A stretch of DNA of 64,000 bases. Source: Caballeronia sp. dw_276 (GTDB taxonomy: Bacteria; Pseudomonadota; Gammaproteobacteria; Burkholderiales; Burkholderiaceae). The position numbers were made by a program, and so were the translations under genes. The stretch covers positions 310,001-374,000 of the forward strand of contig NZ_JAAVUV010000003.1 of assembly GCF_018449635.1 (NCBI RefSeq). The letters run 5' to 3'. This document shows positions 10,822 through 20,138 of the stretch, piece by piece; position 1 is the stretch's first letter; every line of letters begins with the position of its first letter. The notes under the pieces were generated by a model that searched no databases, was not told the origin of the DNA, and worked only from the letters and a program-made list of their open reading frames with translations.

Positions 10822-12093
10822 ATGCTCTATCAACTTCACGAATTCCAGCGGGCCATGCTGAGCCCGCTTACGGCATGGGCGGAAGCGGCGTCGAAGTCGT
10901 TCACCAACCCTTCCAGTCCTCTAGCATATGTTCCCGGCTCCACGCGCCTCGCGGCCGGTTATGAACTGCTCTACCGGCTTGGCAAGGATTACGAAAAGCC
11001 GCAATTCGAGCTGCACCAGATAGAAAAGAACGGTCACGCCATTCCTATCGTCGAGCAGATCATTGTTGAGAAGCCGTTTTGCCGGCTGATCCGCTTCAAG
11101 CGTTTCTCCGACGACAGCGCTACCGTCACCGACCTGAAGACGGAACCTATCGTGCTGGTGTGTGCGCCGCTCTCCGGCCACCACGCCACGCTGCTGCGCG
11201 ATACCGTCAAGACCCTGCTGCAGGACCACAAGGTCTACCTGACCGACTGGCTGGACGCACGCATGGTCCCGCTCGAAGACGGCTCGTTCCATCTCGATGA
11301 CTACGTGGAATATATCCAGGAATTCATCCGTCATATCGGCGCGAAGGATCTGCACGTGATCTCGGTGTGCCAGCCGACCGTGCCGGTGCTCGCTGCAATC
11401 TCGCTCATGGCGAGCCGCGGTGAAGACACGCCGCGGACCATGACAATGATGGGTGGTCCTATCGATGCACGGCGCAGCCCGACCTCCGTAAATTCGCTTG
11501 CAAGCGAACATTCGTACGAGTGGTTCGAGAACAACGTGATCTACACGGTCCCGGCGAACTATCCGGGCGTGGGCCGCAAGGTGTACCCGGGCTTCTTGCA
11601 GCACGCTGGTTTCGTCGCGATGAACCCCGAGCGTCACGTCACCGCGCATTGGGATTTCTATCAGAACCTGATGCGTGGCGACGACGAAGATGCAGAGCAG
11701 CATCGCCGTTTCTACGACGAATACAACGCCGTGCTCGACATGGACGCGGACTATTACCTCGATACCATTCGCATCGTGTTCCAGGATTTCCAGCTTGCCG
11801 AAGGCACGTGGGATGTGAACGGCGAGCGTGTGCGTCCCGAGGACATCAAGCACACGGCGCTCTTGACCATTGAAGGCGAACTCGACGACATCTCGGGCAG
11901 TGGCCAGACGCGCGCCGCGCACGACCTGTGCACCGGCATTGCGGCAAAGAACAAGCGCCACTACACCGCCGAGAAGGCCGGCCACTACGGTATTTTCTCG
12001 GGCCGCCGCTGGCGCACGATGGTGTATCCGCAACTGCGTGAATTCATTCTCGCGCACGACAAGGCGCCGAAGAAAGAAGCAGTTCCGGCCTGA
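10822..12093 (+). CDS. phaZ: Intracellular poly(3-hydroxybutyrate) depolymerase
   Basis: 423 residues. It degrades stored native PHB granules to hydroxybutyrate oligomers at the granule surface. The start MLYQLHEFQRAMLSPLTAWA and overall length match Ralstonia eutropha PhaZ1. The catalytic residues known for that enzyme fall at the same numbers here: Cys183 in ISVCQPT, Asp355 in EGELDD and His388 in KAGHYG. No signal peptide. A strong hairpin terminator follows at 12126. The convergent TetR-type gene beyond it could control storage metabolism, but that is only positional inference. Confidence 0.96.
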   Translation: MLYQLHEFQRAMLSPLTAWAEAASKSFTNPSSPLAYVPGSTRLAAGYELLYRLGKDYEKPQFELHQIEKNGHAIPIVEQIIVEKPFCRLIRFKRFSDDSATVTDLKTEPIVLVCAPLSGHHATLLRDTVKTLLQDHKVYLTDWLDARMVPLEDGSFHLDDYVEYIQEFIRHIGAKDLHVISVCQPTVPVLAAISLMASRGEDTPRTMTMMGGPIDARRSPTSVNSLASEHSYEWFENNVIYTVPANYPGVGRKVYPGFLQHAGFVAMNPERHVTAHWDFYQNLMRGDDEDAEQHRRFYDEYNAVLDMDADYYLDTIRIVFQDFQLAEGTWDVNGERVRPEDIKHTALLTIEGELDDISGSGQTRAAHDLCTGIAAKNKRHYTAEKAGHYGIFSGRRWRTMVYPQLREFILAHDKAPKKEAVPA

Positions 12094-12125
12094 GCAATGG
12101 GTCGATCGAATCAAGCATGACACCG

Positions 12126-12153
12126 CACGCCGCGTTCTTACGCGGCGTGTTTC
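12126..12153 (+). terminator. Rho-independent terminator of phaZ
   Basis: 9-bp perfect stem CACGCCGCG / CGCGGCGTG (12126-12134 with 12141-12149), six-base loop, followed by TTTCATTT. It lies 33 bp past the phaZ stop and 26 bp before the convergent TetR gene. Confidence 0.85.
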
Positions 12154-12178
12154 ATTTGGGACATGCCCGTTGCACGGG

Positions 12179-12859
12179 TTAACGCCGCATCAGATAGGCG
12201 AGCAGCAGTTCGGTATTCATCTTGATGATTTCTTCGCGTTCGGCGTCGGCGCTGAAATCGAGTCCAAACGTGGCTTCCAGCGTGAACCGGTTCGAGACGA
12301 TGTAATACCCGAGCCCCGACAAGGTCACGTAGAAGCGCAATGGATCCACGTTATTGCGAAACAGTCCGGCTTGCTGACCACGTTCCAGTATCTTCCCAAG
12401 CTTGGCGACCACTGGCGAAATAAGCTCGCGGATACGCGTTGAGCCCTTTATGTATCGCGCTTCGTGAAGGTTTTCGTTATTCACAAGCCGCAAAAGCTCG
12501 GGGTGCTCACGATAGTAATTCCAGATGAAATGCGCCAGCTGCGTCACGCCCTCGACAGGCGCCACACCGTCCAGATCGAGCGACTTTTCGGCATCTGTGA
12601 GCGCTGTGAACGCATGTTCGAGCACGGCGGTGAACAGCTGCTCCTTGCTGCCGAAGTAGTAGTAGAGCATTCGCTCATTCGTTTCGGCACGGCGGGCAAT
12701 CTGGTCTACGCGCGCGCCGAACAAGCCTCCCGCCGCAAACTCCTCAGCGGCGGCAAGCAGGATTCTGCGACGCGTGCCCTCGGGATCTCTTTTGATTTTT
12801 GGCTGGTTCATGGTGGCTTCATGATCGACAAACCGCGTTTTGAGAGTAGCGTCATGCAT
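12179..12859 (-). CDS. TetR-family transcriptional regulator
   Basis: 226 residues if started at 12859, where TAGGA sits 7 bases upstream. An internal ATG at 12811 (MNQPKIKRDPEG) agrees better with the usual family start. N-terminal helix-turn-helix: RRRILLAAAEEFAAGGLFGA, VDQIARRAETNERMLYYYFG. The C-terminal ligand domain (HFIWNYYREHPELLRLVNNE, RELISPVVAKLG) is all-helical. It shares the GARVDxIAxR...RMLYYYFGSKE core with the other TetR protein in this window (54274-54996), so they are paralogues. Ligand and targets are unknown. Confidence 0.85.
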   Translation of the reverse strand: MHDATLKTRFVDHEATMNQPKIKRDPEGTRRRILLAAAEEFAAGGLFGARVDQIARRAETNERMLYYYFGSKEQLFTAVLEHAFTALTDAEKSLDLDGVAPVEGVTQLAHFIWNYYREHPELLRLVNNENLHEARYIKGSTRIRELISPVVAKLGKILERGQQAGLFRNNVDPLRFYVTLSGLGYYIVSNRFTLEATFGLDFSADAEREEIIKMNTELLLAYLMRR

Positions 12860-13256
12860 TCCTGTGTCCTAAAGAAGCATGCGATGGATCGGTTGCGCCA
12901 ACGTGATTGGAAATACCGTCCTGCAGTCAATCTAAAGCGATTTGATTATGTGCACATCGTTGGCCCGTTGGCAATTGGGAATGATTGGGAACTGCTTGAA
13001 TTTCAGCGATAATGCCGCCTCGGGCACAACGCATCGAAACAGGCCGAATGCCCGAACGCGCAAACGCGATATCAAAACGAGCGCGAACATAAGCGCTTGA
13101 ACATATCCCCACGAGTCGTCGCCGAAATAAGTCGTATTGATCGCGTGAATCCGCGAATCGTCTGTTGTGTCGAAGTGGTTTCGGCGCATCCGGCCGTCCG
13201 CTTCGCGTCCACCCGGATCAATGCGCCACCAGCGCCGCCTTCCCCAAGCCGTTAAT
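12860..13256. other. Intergenic region between tetR and rnfB
   Basis: About 400 bp between divergent genes. No open frame here has a ribosome site or recognisable protein. It presumably holds both promoters and any TetR operator, but I find no convincing palindrome that I would call an operator. Confidence 0.5.
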
Positions 13257-14105
13257 GTGACTGCAGTGATTGCAATTTCCCCCACCACCCTCGCTGACCA
13301 GATCGAAGACCTGCTGCCGCAGACCCAGTGCACAAAATGCGGCTATCCCGCCTGTCGACCTTACGCCGAGGCCATCGCGACGGGTCAGGCGAGCTACAAC
13401 CAATGCCCTCCGGGCGGCCAGGAAGGCGTAGTGCGGCTCGCCAGGCTGCTCAGCAAGCCGGTCATCCCGCTGAATCCGGAGAACGGTTTTGAGCGGCCGC
13501 GACCGCTTGCGTTCATCGACGAAAACCTGTGCATTGGCTGCACGCTGTGCCTTCAGGCCTGTCCGGTGGACGCCATCGTGGGCGCGGCCAAGCAGATGCA
13601 CACGATCATCCCCGAGCTTTGCACCGGTTGCGACCTGTGCGTGCCGCCCTGCCCTGTTGATTGCATCGCGATGATCCCCGTTACCGGCGAACAAACCGGC
13701 TGGGACGCATGGACGCAGACGCAAGCCGATGCAGCGCGCGCCCGGCACGACCAGCACGTGGCGCGGCTCGCGCGCGAACGCGACGCCGCCGAAGCGCGCA
13801 AGGCAGCGCGCGTGGCGGGATCGGCCAAACCGGTGGAACCGGTCATAACCGACGCAACCGCAGTCAAAACAGAAACCGTCACGCCGGAAGACGAAGCGCA
13901 GGCCAAGAAACGCGCGATCATCCAGGCCGCGATGGAACGTGCGCGCAAGAAAAAGGAAGAGCTGGCGAAGCTCGGCGCGGGGCCGAAGAACATCGATTCG
14001 GTGAGCCCGGAGGTCCAGGCGCAAATCGATGCAGCCGAAGCCCGCCGTCGCCGCCTCGGTTTGACTGACCTGAGCAACGACTCCGACTACGACCCCGACG
14101 CCTGA
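13257..14105 (+). CDS. rsxB: RnfB/RsxB-type ferredoxin subunit with charged C-terminal tail
   Basis: About 282 residues from the GTG at 13257; the GTG at 13266 is equally possible, and the frame extends upstream to 13167 without support. The Fe-S domain ([20 protein letters not shown] with a further Cys in YNQCPPGG) is followed by two ferredoxin [4Fe-4S] motifs, [15 protein letters not shown] and [15 protein letters not shown]. The final third is Lys/Ala/Glu-rich ([20 protein letters not shown]), like the tail of RnfC proteins. There is no N-terminal membrane anchor and no other rnf gene nearby. nth starts 4 bp after the stop, so the two are probably co-transcribed. Confidence 0.88.
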   Translation: MTAVIAISPTTLADQIEDLLPQTQCTKCGYPACRPYAEAIATGQASYNQCPPGGQEGVVRLARLLSKPVIPLNPENGFERPRPLAFIDENLCIGCTLCLQACPVDAIVGAAKQMHTIIPELCTGCDLCVPPCPVDCIAMIPVTGEQTGWDAWTQTQADAARARHDQHVARLARERDAAEARKAARVAGSAKPVEPVITDATAVKTETVTPEDEAQAKKRAIIQAAMERARKKKEELAKLGAGPKNIDSVSPEVQAQIDAAEARRRRLGLTDLSNDSDYDPDA

Positions 14106-14109
14106 TCCG

Positions 14110-14754
14110 ATGAACCCGAAAAAACGCCGCGCGATCTTCGAAACGCTGCAGAGCCTGAACCCGCACCCGACCACCGAACTCGAACACAACTCGCCGTTCG
14201 AGTTGCTGATCTCCGTGCTGCTCTCGGCGCAAGCCACCGATGTCTCCGTGAACAAGGCCATGCGCCGCATGTACCCGGTCGCCAACACGCCGGCCAAGGT
14301 GCTGGCGCTCGGCGAAGAAGGCGTGACCGAATACATCAAGACGATCGGCTTGTATCGGACGAAAGCGAAGAACGTGATCGCAACGTGCCGGATTCTCGTC
14401 GAGCAATATGGCGGCGAGGTTCCCGATGACCGCGAGGCGCTCGAGGCGCTGCCGGGCGTCGGCCGCAAGACGGCGAATGTGATCTTGAATACGGCGTTCG
14501 GGCACCCGACCATCGCCGTCGATACCCATATCTTTCGCGTATCGAACCGTACGGGTCTTGCGCCGGGTAAGGACGTTCGGGCAGTCGAAATGGCGCTGGA
14601 GAAGTTCGTCCCCGACGAGTTCAAGCAGGACGCGCATCACTGGCTGATCCTGCACGGACGTTATGTCTGCCGCGCCCGCGTGCCCGAGTGCTGGCATTGC
14701 GCGATCGAGCCATTGTGCGAATACCGGCCGAAGACGCCCGCTCCCATCGAATGA
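14110..14754 (+). CDS. nth: Endonuclease III
   Basis: 214-residue base-excision-repair glycosylase/AP lyase for oxidised pyrimidines. The helix-hairpin-helix LPGVGRKTAN carries the catalytic Lys; the catalytic Asp is in VDTHIFRVSNR. The C-terminal iron-sulfur loop has the expected C-x6-C-x2-C-x5-C spacing (CRARVPECWHCAIEPLC). Full length for the family. It follows rsxB by 4 bp; rnfB-nth pairs are common in proteobacteria. Confidence 0.97.
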   Translation: MNPKKRRAIFETLQSLNPHPTTELEHNSPFELLISVLLSAQATDVSVNKAMRRMYPVANTPAKVLALGEEGVTEYIKTIGLYRTKAKNVIATCRILVEQYGGEVPDDREALEALPGVGRKTANVILNTAFGHPTIAVDTHIFRVSNRTGLAPGKDVRAVEMALEKFVPDEFKQDAHHWLILHGRYVCRARVPECWHCAIEPLCEYRPKTPAPIE

Positions 14755-14838
14755 GCGTTGCTGCGGTCCCGAGCGAGCCACGTCGATGCAGCTTAAAATG
14801 ACTGTCTGACAACGATTCAGCTAAAGCGACACAGCCCC

Positions 14839-15270
14839 ATGTTCAACCCGAGCCGCGACGAAGTTCGCCAATTTTTCACCGAAACCTGGCGCAAGCAGCG
14901 GCAAGGCGGCGTCCTGACGCCGCTCGAAAGCATCGCAGCCGACTGGATTGGCGAGCATCCGGAATACCAGCAGGAACTCGCCGATCCGGACGTCGCCCAT
15001 GCCGATTATTCGCCTGATCAGGGCAAGAGCAATCCGTTCCTGCATTTGTCGATGCATCTGGCGATTACCGAGCAGCTTTCCATCGATCAACCGCCGGGGA
15101 TTCGCCGCGCGCATGAGCGCCTGGTCGGGCGGCTGGGTTCGACGCATGACGCGCAGCACGCGATCATGGAATGCCTCGGGCAGATCATCTGGGAGGCGCA
15201 GCGCAACAACACGCCGCCTGACACCGACGCCTATCTTGCGTTGATCGAGCAGCGGGCTTCGCGGGATTGA
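14839..15270 (+). CDS. DUF1841 family protein
   Basis: 143-residue cytosolic protein of unknown function, starting MFNPSRDEVRQFFTETWRKQ. It carries the conserved core HPEYQQELADP and NPFLHLSMHLAITEQLSIDQ, then a helical second half (HERLVGRLGSTHDAQHAIME). It is mostly helical with no signal peptide or membrane segment. It lies 84 bp after nth in the same direction and is closed by a strong terminator, so it may end the rsxB-nth unit. Confidence 0.9.
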   Translation: MFNPSRDEVRQFFTETWRKQRQGGVLTPLESIAADWIGEHPEYQQELADPDVAHADYSPDQGKSNPFLHLSMHLAITEQLSIDQPPGIRRAHERLVGRLGSTHDAQHAIMECLGQIIWEAQRNNTPPDTDAYLALIEQRASRD

Positions 15271-15296
15271 CACTCGCCTGAAGTGCGCCTAAAACG

Positions 15297-15328
15297 AAAA
15301 ACACCTCGCGCAAGCGAGGTGTTTTTTT
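15297..15328. terminator. Bidirectional rho-independent terminator
   Basis: 9-bp perfect stem ACACCTCGC / GCGAGGTGT with loop GCAA, preceded by AAAA and followed by seven T. It serves both the DUF1841 gene (+) and the convergent cytochrome genes (-). Confidence 0.93.
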
Positions 15329-15351
15329 ATGCGCGAACCAGCTGGCAGAGC

Positions 15352-15723
15352 CTACTTCTTCAGCACCAGATCGCCCTTGAGCGACTCGATATACGCCGAG
15401 ATATCCTTCAAATCCGCCTGCGAGAGGTTCTGCACCTGCGCCGACATGATGGCATTCGCACGACCGAAGTTCGGATTGCCGTTGCCCATCTGATACTGGC
15501 GCAACGCCCAATAGATGTAATCGGCGTGCTGGCCCGCGAGCTTCGGATACTCCGCGCTCACCGGCTTGTTCAGGTTCGGCCCATGGCAGGCCGCGCAATT
15601 GTGTGCTTCGGCGAGGACCTTGCCGTTGCTGGCATCGGCGGCAAACGCCGGCTGCATGGCGATCACGCCGGCCAGCGCGGCTGCCGTACATGCTGTTTTC
15701 AACACTGTTTCGAGTGCCTTCAT
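15352..15723 (-). CDS. Periplasmic monohaem cytochrome c (c4/c5-like)
   Basis: 123 residues from the ATG at 15723 (AGGAG seven bases upstream). Signal peptide to about residue 28 (IAMQPAFA|AD). One haem site, NCAACHG, and a distal-Met candidate in QYQMGNGN. It ends LSQADLKDISAYIESLKGD, a typical class I cytochrome C-terminal helix. Probably a periplasmic electron carrier. It lies 87 bp downstream of a second related cytochrome in the same direction, likely one transcript. Confidence 0.88.
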   Translation of the reverse strand: MKALETVLKTACTAAALAGVIAMQPAFAADASNGKVLAEAHNCAACHGPNLNKPVSAEYPKLAGQHADYIYWALRQYQMGNGNPNFGRANAIMSAQVQNLSQADLKDISAYIESLKGDLVLKK

Positions 15724-15809
15724 GAATTCTCCTATCCCGCGAATGGTGAGTGCCGAGTGAGTGCGTCTCAGGCCTGATGTCTTTGCGTGATCAGGACCCA
15801 CGCGCGGGA

Positions 15810-16175
15810 TCACTTGTCGGGATTGTTCTTCGAAGAGGGGGTTTGCGCGGCGTAGTACGCAGCAATATCGGCGATATCCTGATCGGTCAGCGTGACCGCT
15901 ATGCCGTGCATGGTCTCGAAATGGCGATCGCCCTTCTTGTAGGCTTGCAGCGCGTTCTCAATGTAGCGGGCGCTCTGGCCGCCGAGCATGGGAACCCGGT
16001 ACACCTCCGGATACGCGGTGCGATAACCGGGAATGCCGTGGCACCCGATACACATCGCAACCTTGCCCTGGGCCGCTTTCGCGTTGCCCACGACATCGGC
16101 GGATGCCTGGGTCGCGAAGCCGGCAAGCCCCGACAGCGCTGCGATCACGGCACATTTGCCGACGAATTTATTCAT
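15810..16175 (-). CDS. Periplasmic monohaem cytochrome c
   Basis: 121 residues from the ATG at 16175. Signal peptide ends near ATQASA. Haem motif MCIGCHGIPGY, with LGGQSARYIENALQAYKKGD and DIADIAAYYAAQ as the C-terminal helices. It shares layout with the next cytochrome downstream (LAGQHADYIYWALRQYQMGN), so the pair looks like a tandem duplication or a split two-domain cytochrome c4. The ribosome site is weak. Confidence 0.87.
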   Translation of the reverse strand: MNKFVGKCAVIAALSGLAGFATQASADVVGNAKAAQGKVAMCIGCHGIPGYRTAYPEVYRVPMLGGQSARYIENALQAYKKGDRHFETMHGIAVTLTDQDIADIAAYYAAQTPSSKNNPDK

Positions 16176-16535
16176 AGCTTCTAACCTGGCATGAGGGGAA
16201 ATCCGGCACCTTATAAAGGCCTGGCGTTCCGGGACTTTCTCGGGACTGGTCAATCGGCCGAACCTCAAATGCGCAAGATCACTTTGAGACAAGTCCGATT
16301 TACAGCCACACGGGCCAAAAAAATCGCGCTAATTGTACCGCGCGACCTACCCTGCGTCCACAGGCCGCGGCGGGAAGGCCTGCATCGCGCAAAGCCCCGC
16401 CGATCAAGGCCCGGCGGCCTGCGACAATGTGTCCAATGGACATCTTTAAAATGCCCGAATACCCGGTATTTGGACGCTCAATGGCAAAACGGCATCTGAC
16501 TTATACTGCAATTTTCCCTCTTCGAGAGATGCGTC
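16176..16535. other. Divergent intergenic region (cytochromes / moxR-like)
   Basis: 360 bp with no believable gene. A small palindrome, TGTCC-AAT-GGACA, sits at 16430-16442, and the sequence turns AT-rich (TTATACTGCAATTTT) just before the moxR-like start, suggesting a promoter there. Nothing else is assignable. Confidence 0.45.
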
Positions 16536-17378
16536 ATGCGTTTTGAAGGCTCATCGCAGTACGTCGCCACAGACGACCTCAAGCTCGCCGTCAACGCCGC
16601 GATCACGCTGCAACGCCCGCTGCTGATCAAGGGCGAGCCTGGCACCGGCAAGACCATGCTGGCCGAGGAAGTCGCCGCCGCGCTCGGCATGCCGCTCTTG
16701 CAATGGCACATCAAATCGACCACGAAGGCGCAACAGGGGCTGTACGAATACGACGCTGTCTCGCGTCTGCGAGACTCGCAACTCGGCGACGAACGCGTGA
16801 AGGACATCCGCAATTACATTGTGAAGGGCGTGCTGTGGCAGGCCTTCGATGCCGACGTGCCGACCGTTCTCCTGATCGATGAAATCGATAAAGCCGACAT
16901 CGAATTCCCGAACGATTTGCTGCGCGAACTCGATCGCATGGAGTTTTATGTGTACGAGACGCACGAGTTGGTGAAGGCAAAGCACCGGCCGCTCGTGATT
17001 ATCACGTCGAACAACGAGAAAGAGCTGCCCGACGCATTCCTGCGGCGCTGCTTTTTCCACTACATCAAGTTCCCCGAACCCACGACGATGAAACAGATCG
17101 TCGAGGTGCATTTCCCGGGCATCAAGGAAGATCTGGTTGCCGCCGCCATGCAAAGCTTCTTCGAGCTGCGCAATGTTTCTGGCCTCAAGAAGAAGCCTTC
17201 GACGTCCGAACTGCTCGACTGGCTCAAGCTGCTGCTCGCGGAGGATATTGGGCCAGACGCGCTGCGCTCGACCGACCAGAAGCAGATCATCCCGCCGCTG
17301 CATGGCGCGTTGCTGAAAAATGAACAGGACCTGAGTCTTTTCGAGCGCCTCCTGTTCATGAACCGCAATAATCGTTAA
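16536..17378 (+). CDS. MoxR-family AAA+ ATPase
   Basis: 280-residue cytosolic AAA+ chaperone. Walker A GEPGTGKTM is near residue 33, Walker B VLLIDEIDKAD near 112, sensor 1 IITSNNEKELPDAFLRRCFF near 155, and the C-terminal lid follows. MoxR ATPases work with VWA proteins to mature or activate partner complexes, such as metal-cofactor insertion in methanol or CO dehydrogenase. The VWA partner starts 12 bp downstream. A weak GAGAG precedes the ATG. Confidence 0.93.
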   Translation: MRFEGSSQYVATDDLKLAVNAAITLQRPLLIKGEPGTGKTMLAEEVAAALGMPLLQWHIKSTTKAQQGLYEYDAVSRLRDSQLGDERVKDIRNYIVKGVLWQAFDADVPTVLLIDEIDKADIEFPNDLLRELDRMEFYVYETHELVKAKHRPLVIITSNNEKELPDAFLRRCFFHYIKFPEPTTMKQIVEVHFPGIKEDLVAAAMQSFFELRNVSGLKKKPSTSELLDWLKLLLAEDIGPDALRSTDQKQIIPPLHGALLKNEQDLSLFERLLFMNRNNR

Positions 17379-17389
17379 GCGCGCCGGTC

Positions 17390-18565
17390 ATGCTGATCGA
17401 CTTCTTTTATTCGTTGCGCAATGCCAGGCTGCCGGTATCGGTCAAGGAATACCTGACCTTGCTCGAAGCGTTGAAGGCGCAGGTAATCGGGCCGTCCATC
17501 GACGAGTTTTATTTTCTCGCGCGCATGACGCTGATTAAAGACGAGAAATATTTCGATAAATTCGATCAGGCTTTCGGCACGTATTTTCACGGCATCGAGG
17601 CAATCGATGAAAACGCGCTCGATATTCCGCTCGAATGGCTGAAGAAAAAGTTGGATCGCGATTTCACGCCTGAAGAAAAACGCCAGATTGAAGCGCTGGG
17701 CGGGATCGACAAGCTCATGGAGCGCCTGAAAGAGCTTTTTGAAGAGCAGAGGGAAAGGCACGAAGGCGGCAGCAAATGGATCGGCTCGGGCGGCACGTCG
17801 CCGTTCGGCAATGGCGGTTTCAATCCCGAAGGGATTCGCATTGGCGGCGATTCCGCGGGAAACCGGAGCGCCGTCAAAGTCTGGGATGAACGCGCTTATA
17901 AGGATTACGACGATCAGGTCGAAATCGGCACGCGCAATATCAAGGTCGCCTTGCGGCGTCTGCGCCGTTTCGCGCGTGAAGGCGCCGCCGATGAACTTGA
18001 TCTCCCGGACACCATCCGCAGTACGGCGGCGAATGCCGGGTGGCTGGACCTTAAAATGGTGCCGGAGCGCCACAATAATGTGAAAGTCTTGATGCTGCTG
18101 GACGTCGGCGGTTCTATGGACGATCACATCAAACGCGTGGAAGAGTTATTTTCGGCGGCGAAATCCGAGTTCAAGCATCTTGAATTCTATTACTTCCATA
18201 ATTGCGTCTACGATTATCTCTGGAAGAATAATAAGCGCAGACATGGAGAACGGACGGCTACGTTCGACGTTTTGCACAAGTTTTCGCCGGATACAAAACT
18301 GATTTTCGTCGGCGATGCCACCATGAGCCCCTACGAAGTCATGCAACCCGGCGGGTCGGTGGAATACAACAACGCCGAAGCCGGCGCAGTCTGGTTAAGA
18401 CGCCTCGCCGATCAATTCCCGCGTTTCGCGTGGCTTAATCCTGAACCGGAAAGGCTTTGGGAATATCGCCAGTCGGTATCGATAATCCGGCAGATTCTGG
18501 GCGGACGCATGTACGGCCTGACGCTCGCCGGGCTTGAAAGCGCAATGCGCGCGCTTTCCAAATAA
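17390..18565 (+). CDS. VWA-domain (CoxE-like) protein, partner of the MoxR ATPase
   Basis: 391 residues. The N-terminus (MLIDFFYSLRNARLPVSVKE) is typical of CoxE-like proteins encoded after MoxR ATPases. A charged helical segment and a Gly-rich stretch (GSKWIGSGGTSPFGNGGFNP) precede the C-terminal von Willebrand A domain. The MIDAS-like motif is LLDVGGSMDD: the usual DxSxS reads DVGGS here, so the first Ser position is Gly, as in many CoxE proteins. Translation is probably coupled to the ATPase upstream (11-bp gap). Confidence 0.9.
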   Translation: MLIDFFYSLRNARLPVSVKEYLTLLEALKAQVIGPSIDEFYFLARMTLIKDEKYFDKFDQAFGTYFHGIEAIDENALDIPLEWLKKKLDRDFTPEEKRQIEALGGIDKLMERLKELFEEQRERHEGGSKWIGSGGTSPFGNGGFNPEGIRIGGDSAGNRSAVKVWDERAYKDYDDQVEIGTRNIKVALRRLRRFAREGAADELDLPDTIRSTAANAGWLDLKMVPERHNNVKVLMLLDVGGSMDDHIKRVEELFSAAKSEFKHLEFYYFHNCVYDYLWKNNKRRHGERTATFDVLHKFSPDTKLIFVGDATMSPYEVMQPGGSVEYNNAEAGAVWLRRLADQFPRFAWLNPEPERLWEYRQSVSIIRQILGGRMYGLTLAGLESAMRALSK

Positions 18566-18670
18566 ACCAGAAACCGCTCAAGTGGCACGGTCACTATTTT
18601 TCACACTGTGCCTGCCCTTCCAGCCTTCCCACGAGTACGATCCGCGCGAAACGTTCTCGAAAGGCTTCAA

Positions 18671-19858
18671 ATGAATCCGTCCGCCACGGCTTTCCGGCCA
18701 TTCGCCGACTCATCCCTCTCGGCAATGGTCGCCGGTTTTGTCGCGATGATGACCGGCTATACCAGCTCGCTCGTGCTGATGTTTCAGGCGGGGCGCGCCG
18801 CGCATTTGTCGGATGTGCAAATCTCGTCGTGGATCTGGGCGCTTTCCATCGGCATGGCGCTCTGCACGATCGGCTTGTCGCTCAGGTTTCGCGCGCCGGT
18901 CGTGATTGCGTGGTCCACGCCGGGCGCGGCGCTTCTCGTGACGTCGCTCCCCAACGTGCCTTATGCGGACGCCATCGGCGCGTTCGTCGTGTGCGCGGTC
19001 TTGCTGACCGTGGTTGGGCTGACCGGCTGGTTCGATACCCTCATGCGCAAGATCCCCGCCGGAATCGCGGCGGCGTTGCTGGCGGGCATCCTGTTCGAGA
19101 TCGGCATTGAAATCTTCAGGGCCGCGCAGTTCCAGACGGCGCTCGTACTGGCCATGTTCTTTACCTACCTCGCCGTCAAGCGCCTGGCGCCGCGCTACGC
19201 GATCCTGACAACGCTGCTGGTCGGCATCGTGGCGGCCGGCATGCTCGGCCTGCTGGATTTCAGCCGGTTCCACGTCGCGCTCGCGCACCCGGTCTTCACC
19301 GTGCCGCACTTCTCGCTCGCGGCGGCGGTCAGCATCGGCGTTCCGCTGTTTGTGGTGGCGATGGCCTCGCAAAACGTGCCCGGCATCGCCGTTTTGCGGG
19401 CGGACGGTTACGATACGCCGTCGGCGCCGTTGATCGCGACGACGGGCATTGCGTCACTCGTGCTTGCGCCGTTCGGCTCGCACGGCGTCAATCTGGCCGC
19501 GATCACCGCCGCAATCTGCACCGGCCCGGAGGCGCACGAAGACCGTTCCCGCCGATACATGGCCGCCGTCTGGTGCGGCATCTTTTATCTTGTCGCCGGG
19601 ATATTCGGGGCCACCATCGCGGCGCTGTTCGGGTCGTTGCCGAAGGCGCTGGTGGTATCGGTCGCGGCGCTCGCGCTGTTCGGCTCGATCATGAGCGGTC
19701 TCACCAATGCCATGCAGGACGTGCGTCAGCGGGAAGCGGCGCTCGTCACGTTCATGGTGACGGCTTCGGGACTCACGCTTTTATCGATAGGATCGGCGTT
19801 CTGGGGTCTCGTCGCCGGCGTCATCACGCAGATTGTGCTGAACGCGCGGCGGGCGTAG
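18671..19858 (+). CDS. benE: BenE-family benzoate/proton symporter
   Basis: 395 residues from the ATG at 18671 (AAAGG ahead); the frame opens at 18608 but only the later start fits the family. About 11-12 membrane helices. Diagnostic stretches are FVAMMTGYTSSLVLMFQAG, WSTPGAALLVTSLP, ASQNVPGIAVLRADGYDTPS, and PFGSHGVNLAAITAAICTGP. BenE proteins import benzoate with protons. No benzoate catabolic gene is nearby, so the true substrate is open. Confidence 0.88.
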   Translation: MNPSATAFRPFADSSLSAMVAGFVAMMTGYTSSLVLMFQAGRAAHLSDVQISSWIWALSIGMALCTIGLSLRFRAPVVIAWSTPGAALLVTSLPNVPYADAIGAFVVCAVLLTVVGLTGWFDTLMRKIPAGIAAALLAGILFEIGIEIFRAAQFQTALVLAMFFTYLAVKRLAPRYAILTTLLVGIVAAGMLGLLDFSRFHVALAHPVFTVPHFSLAAAVSIGVPLFVVAMASQNVPGIAVLRADGYDTPSAPLIATTGIASLVLAPFGSHGVNLAAITAAICTGPEAHEDRSRRYMAAVWCGIFYLVAGIFGATIAALFGSLPKALVVSVAALALFGSIMSGLTNAMQDVRQREAALVTFMVTASGLTLLSIGSAFWGLVAGVITQIVLNARRA

Positions 19859-19926
19859 ATTTATCGGGACGACGCGAAATATTCACAAGGTCCGCGTGTA
19901 ATGGCCTGCGGAACCTCTTCGGGCAC

Positions 19927-19942
19927 AGGCACTCGAATTGCA
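19927..19942 (+). promoter_or_regulatory. Possible sigma-54 promoter upstream of tal
   Basis: AGGCACT-CGAA-TTGCA has the GG-N10-GC spacing and matches 10 of 12 defined sigma-54 positions. It sits about 195 bp before the tal start in a 280-bp intergenic region. It could be chance; it is weaker than the sites near rpoN. Confidence 0.35.
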
Positions 19943-20138
19943 GCAGGTTCGCGGCAGCGGGAAACATCACCGCTATCCGCCCTACTCACGCTAAATTGCG
20001 CAGCAGGACTAGAATGACACTCTTGGGCGAGACGATTGCCAGAAGCCTTGGCGCCGCTGCGGCACGAGCGGCCTCGCAACTCCCTTTCACTGCGGGCACT
20101 CCGCATCTTTGACAACGGCCAAGCGCCGAAGACCAGAT

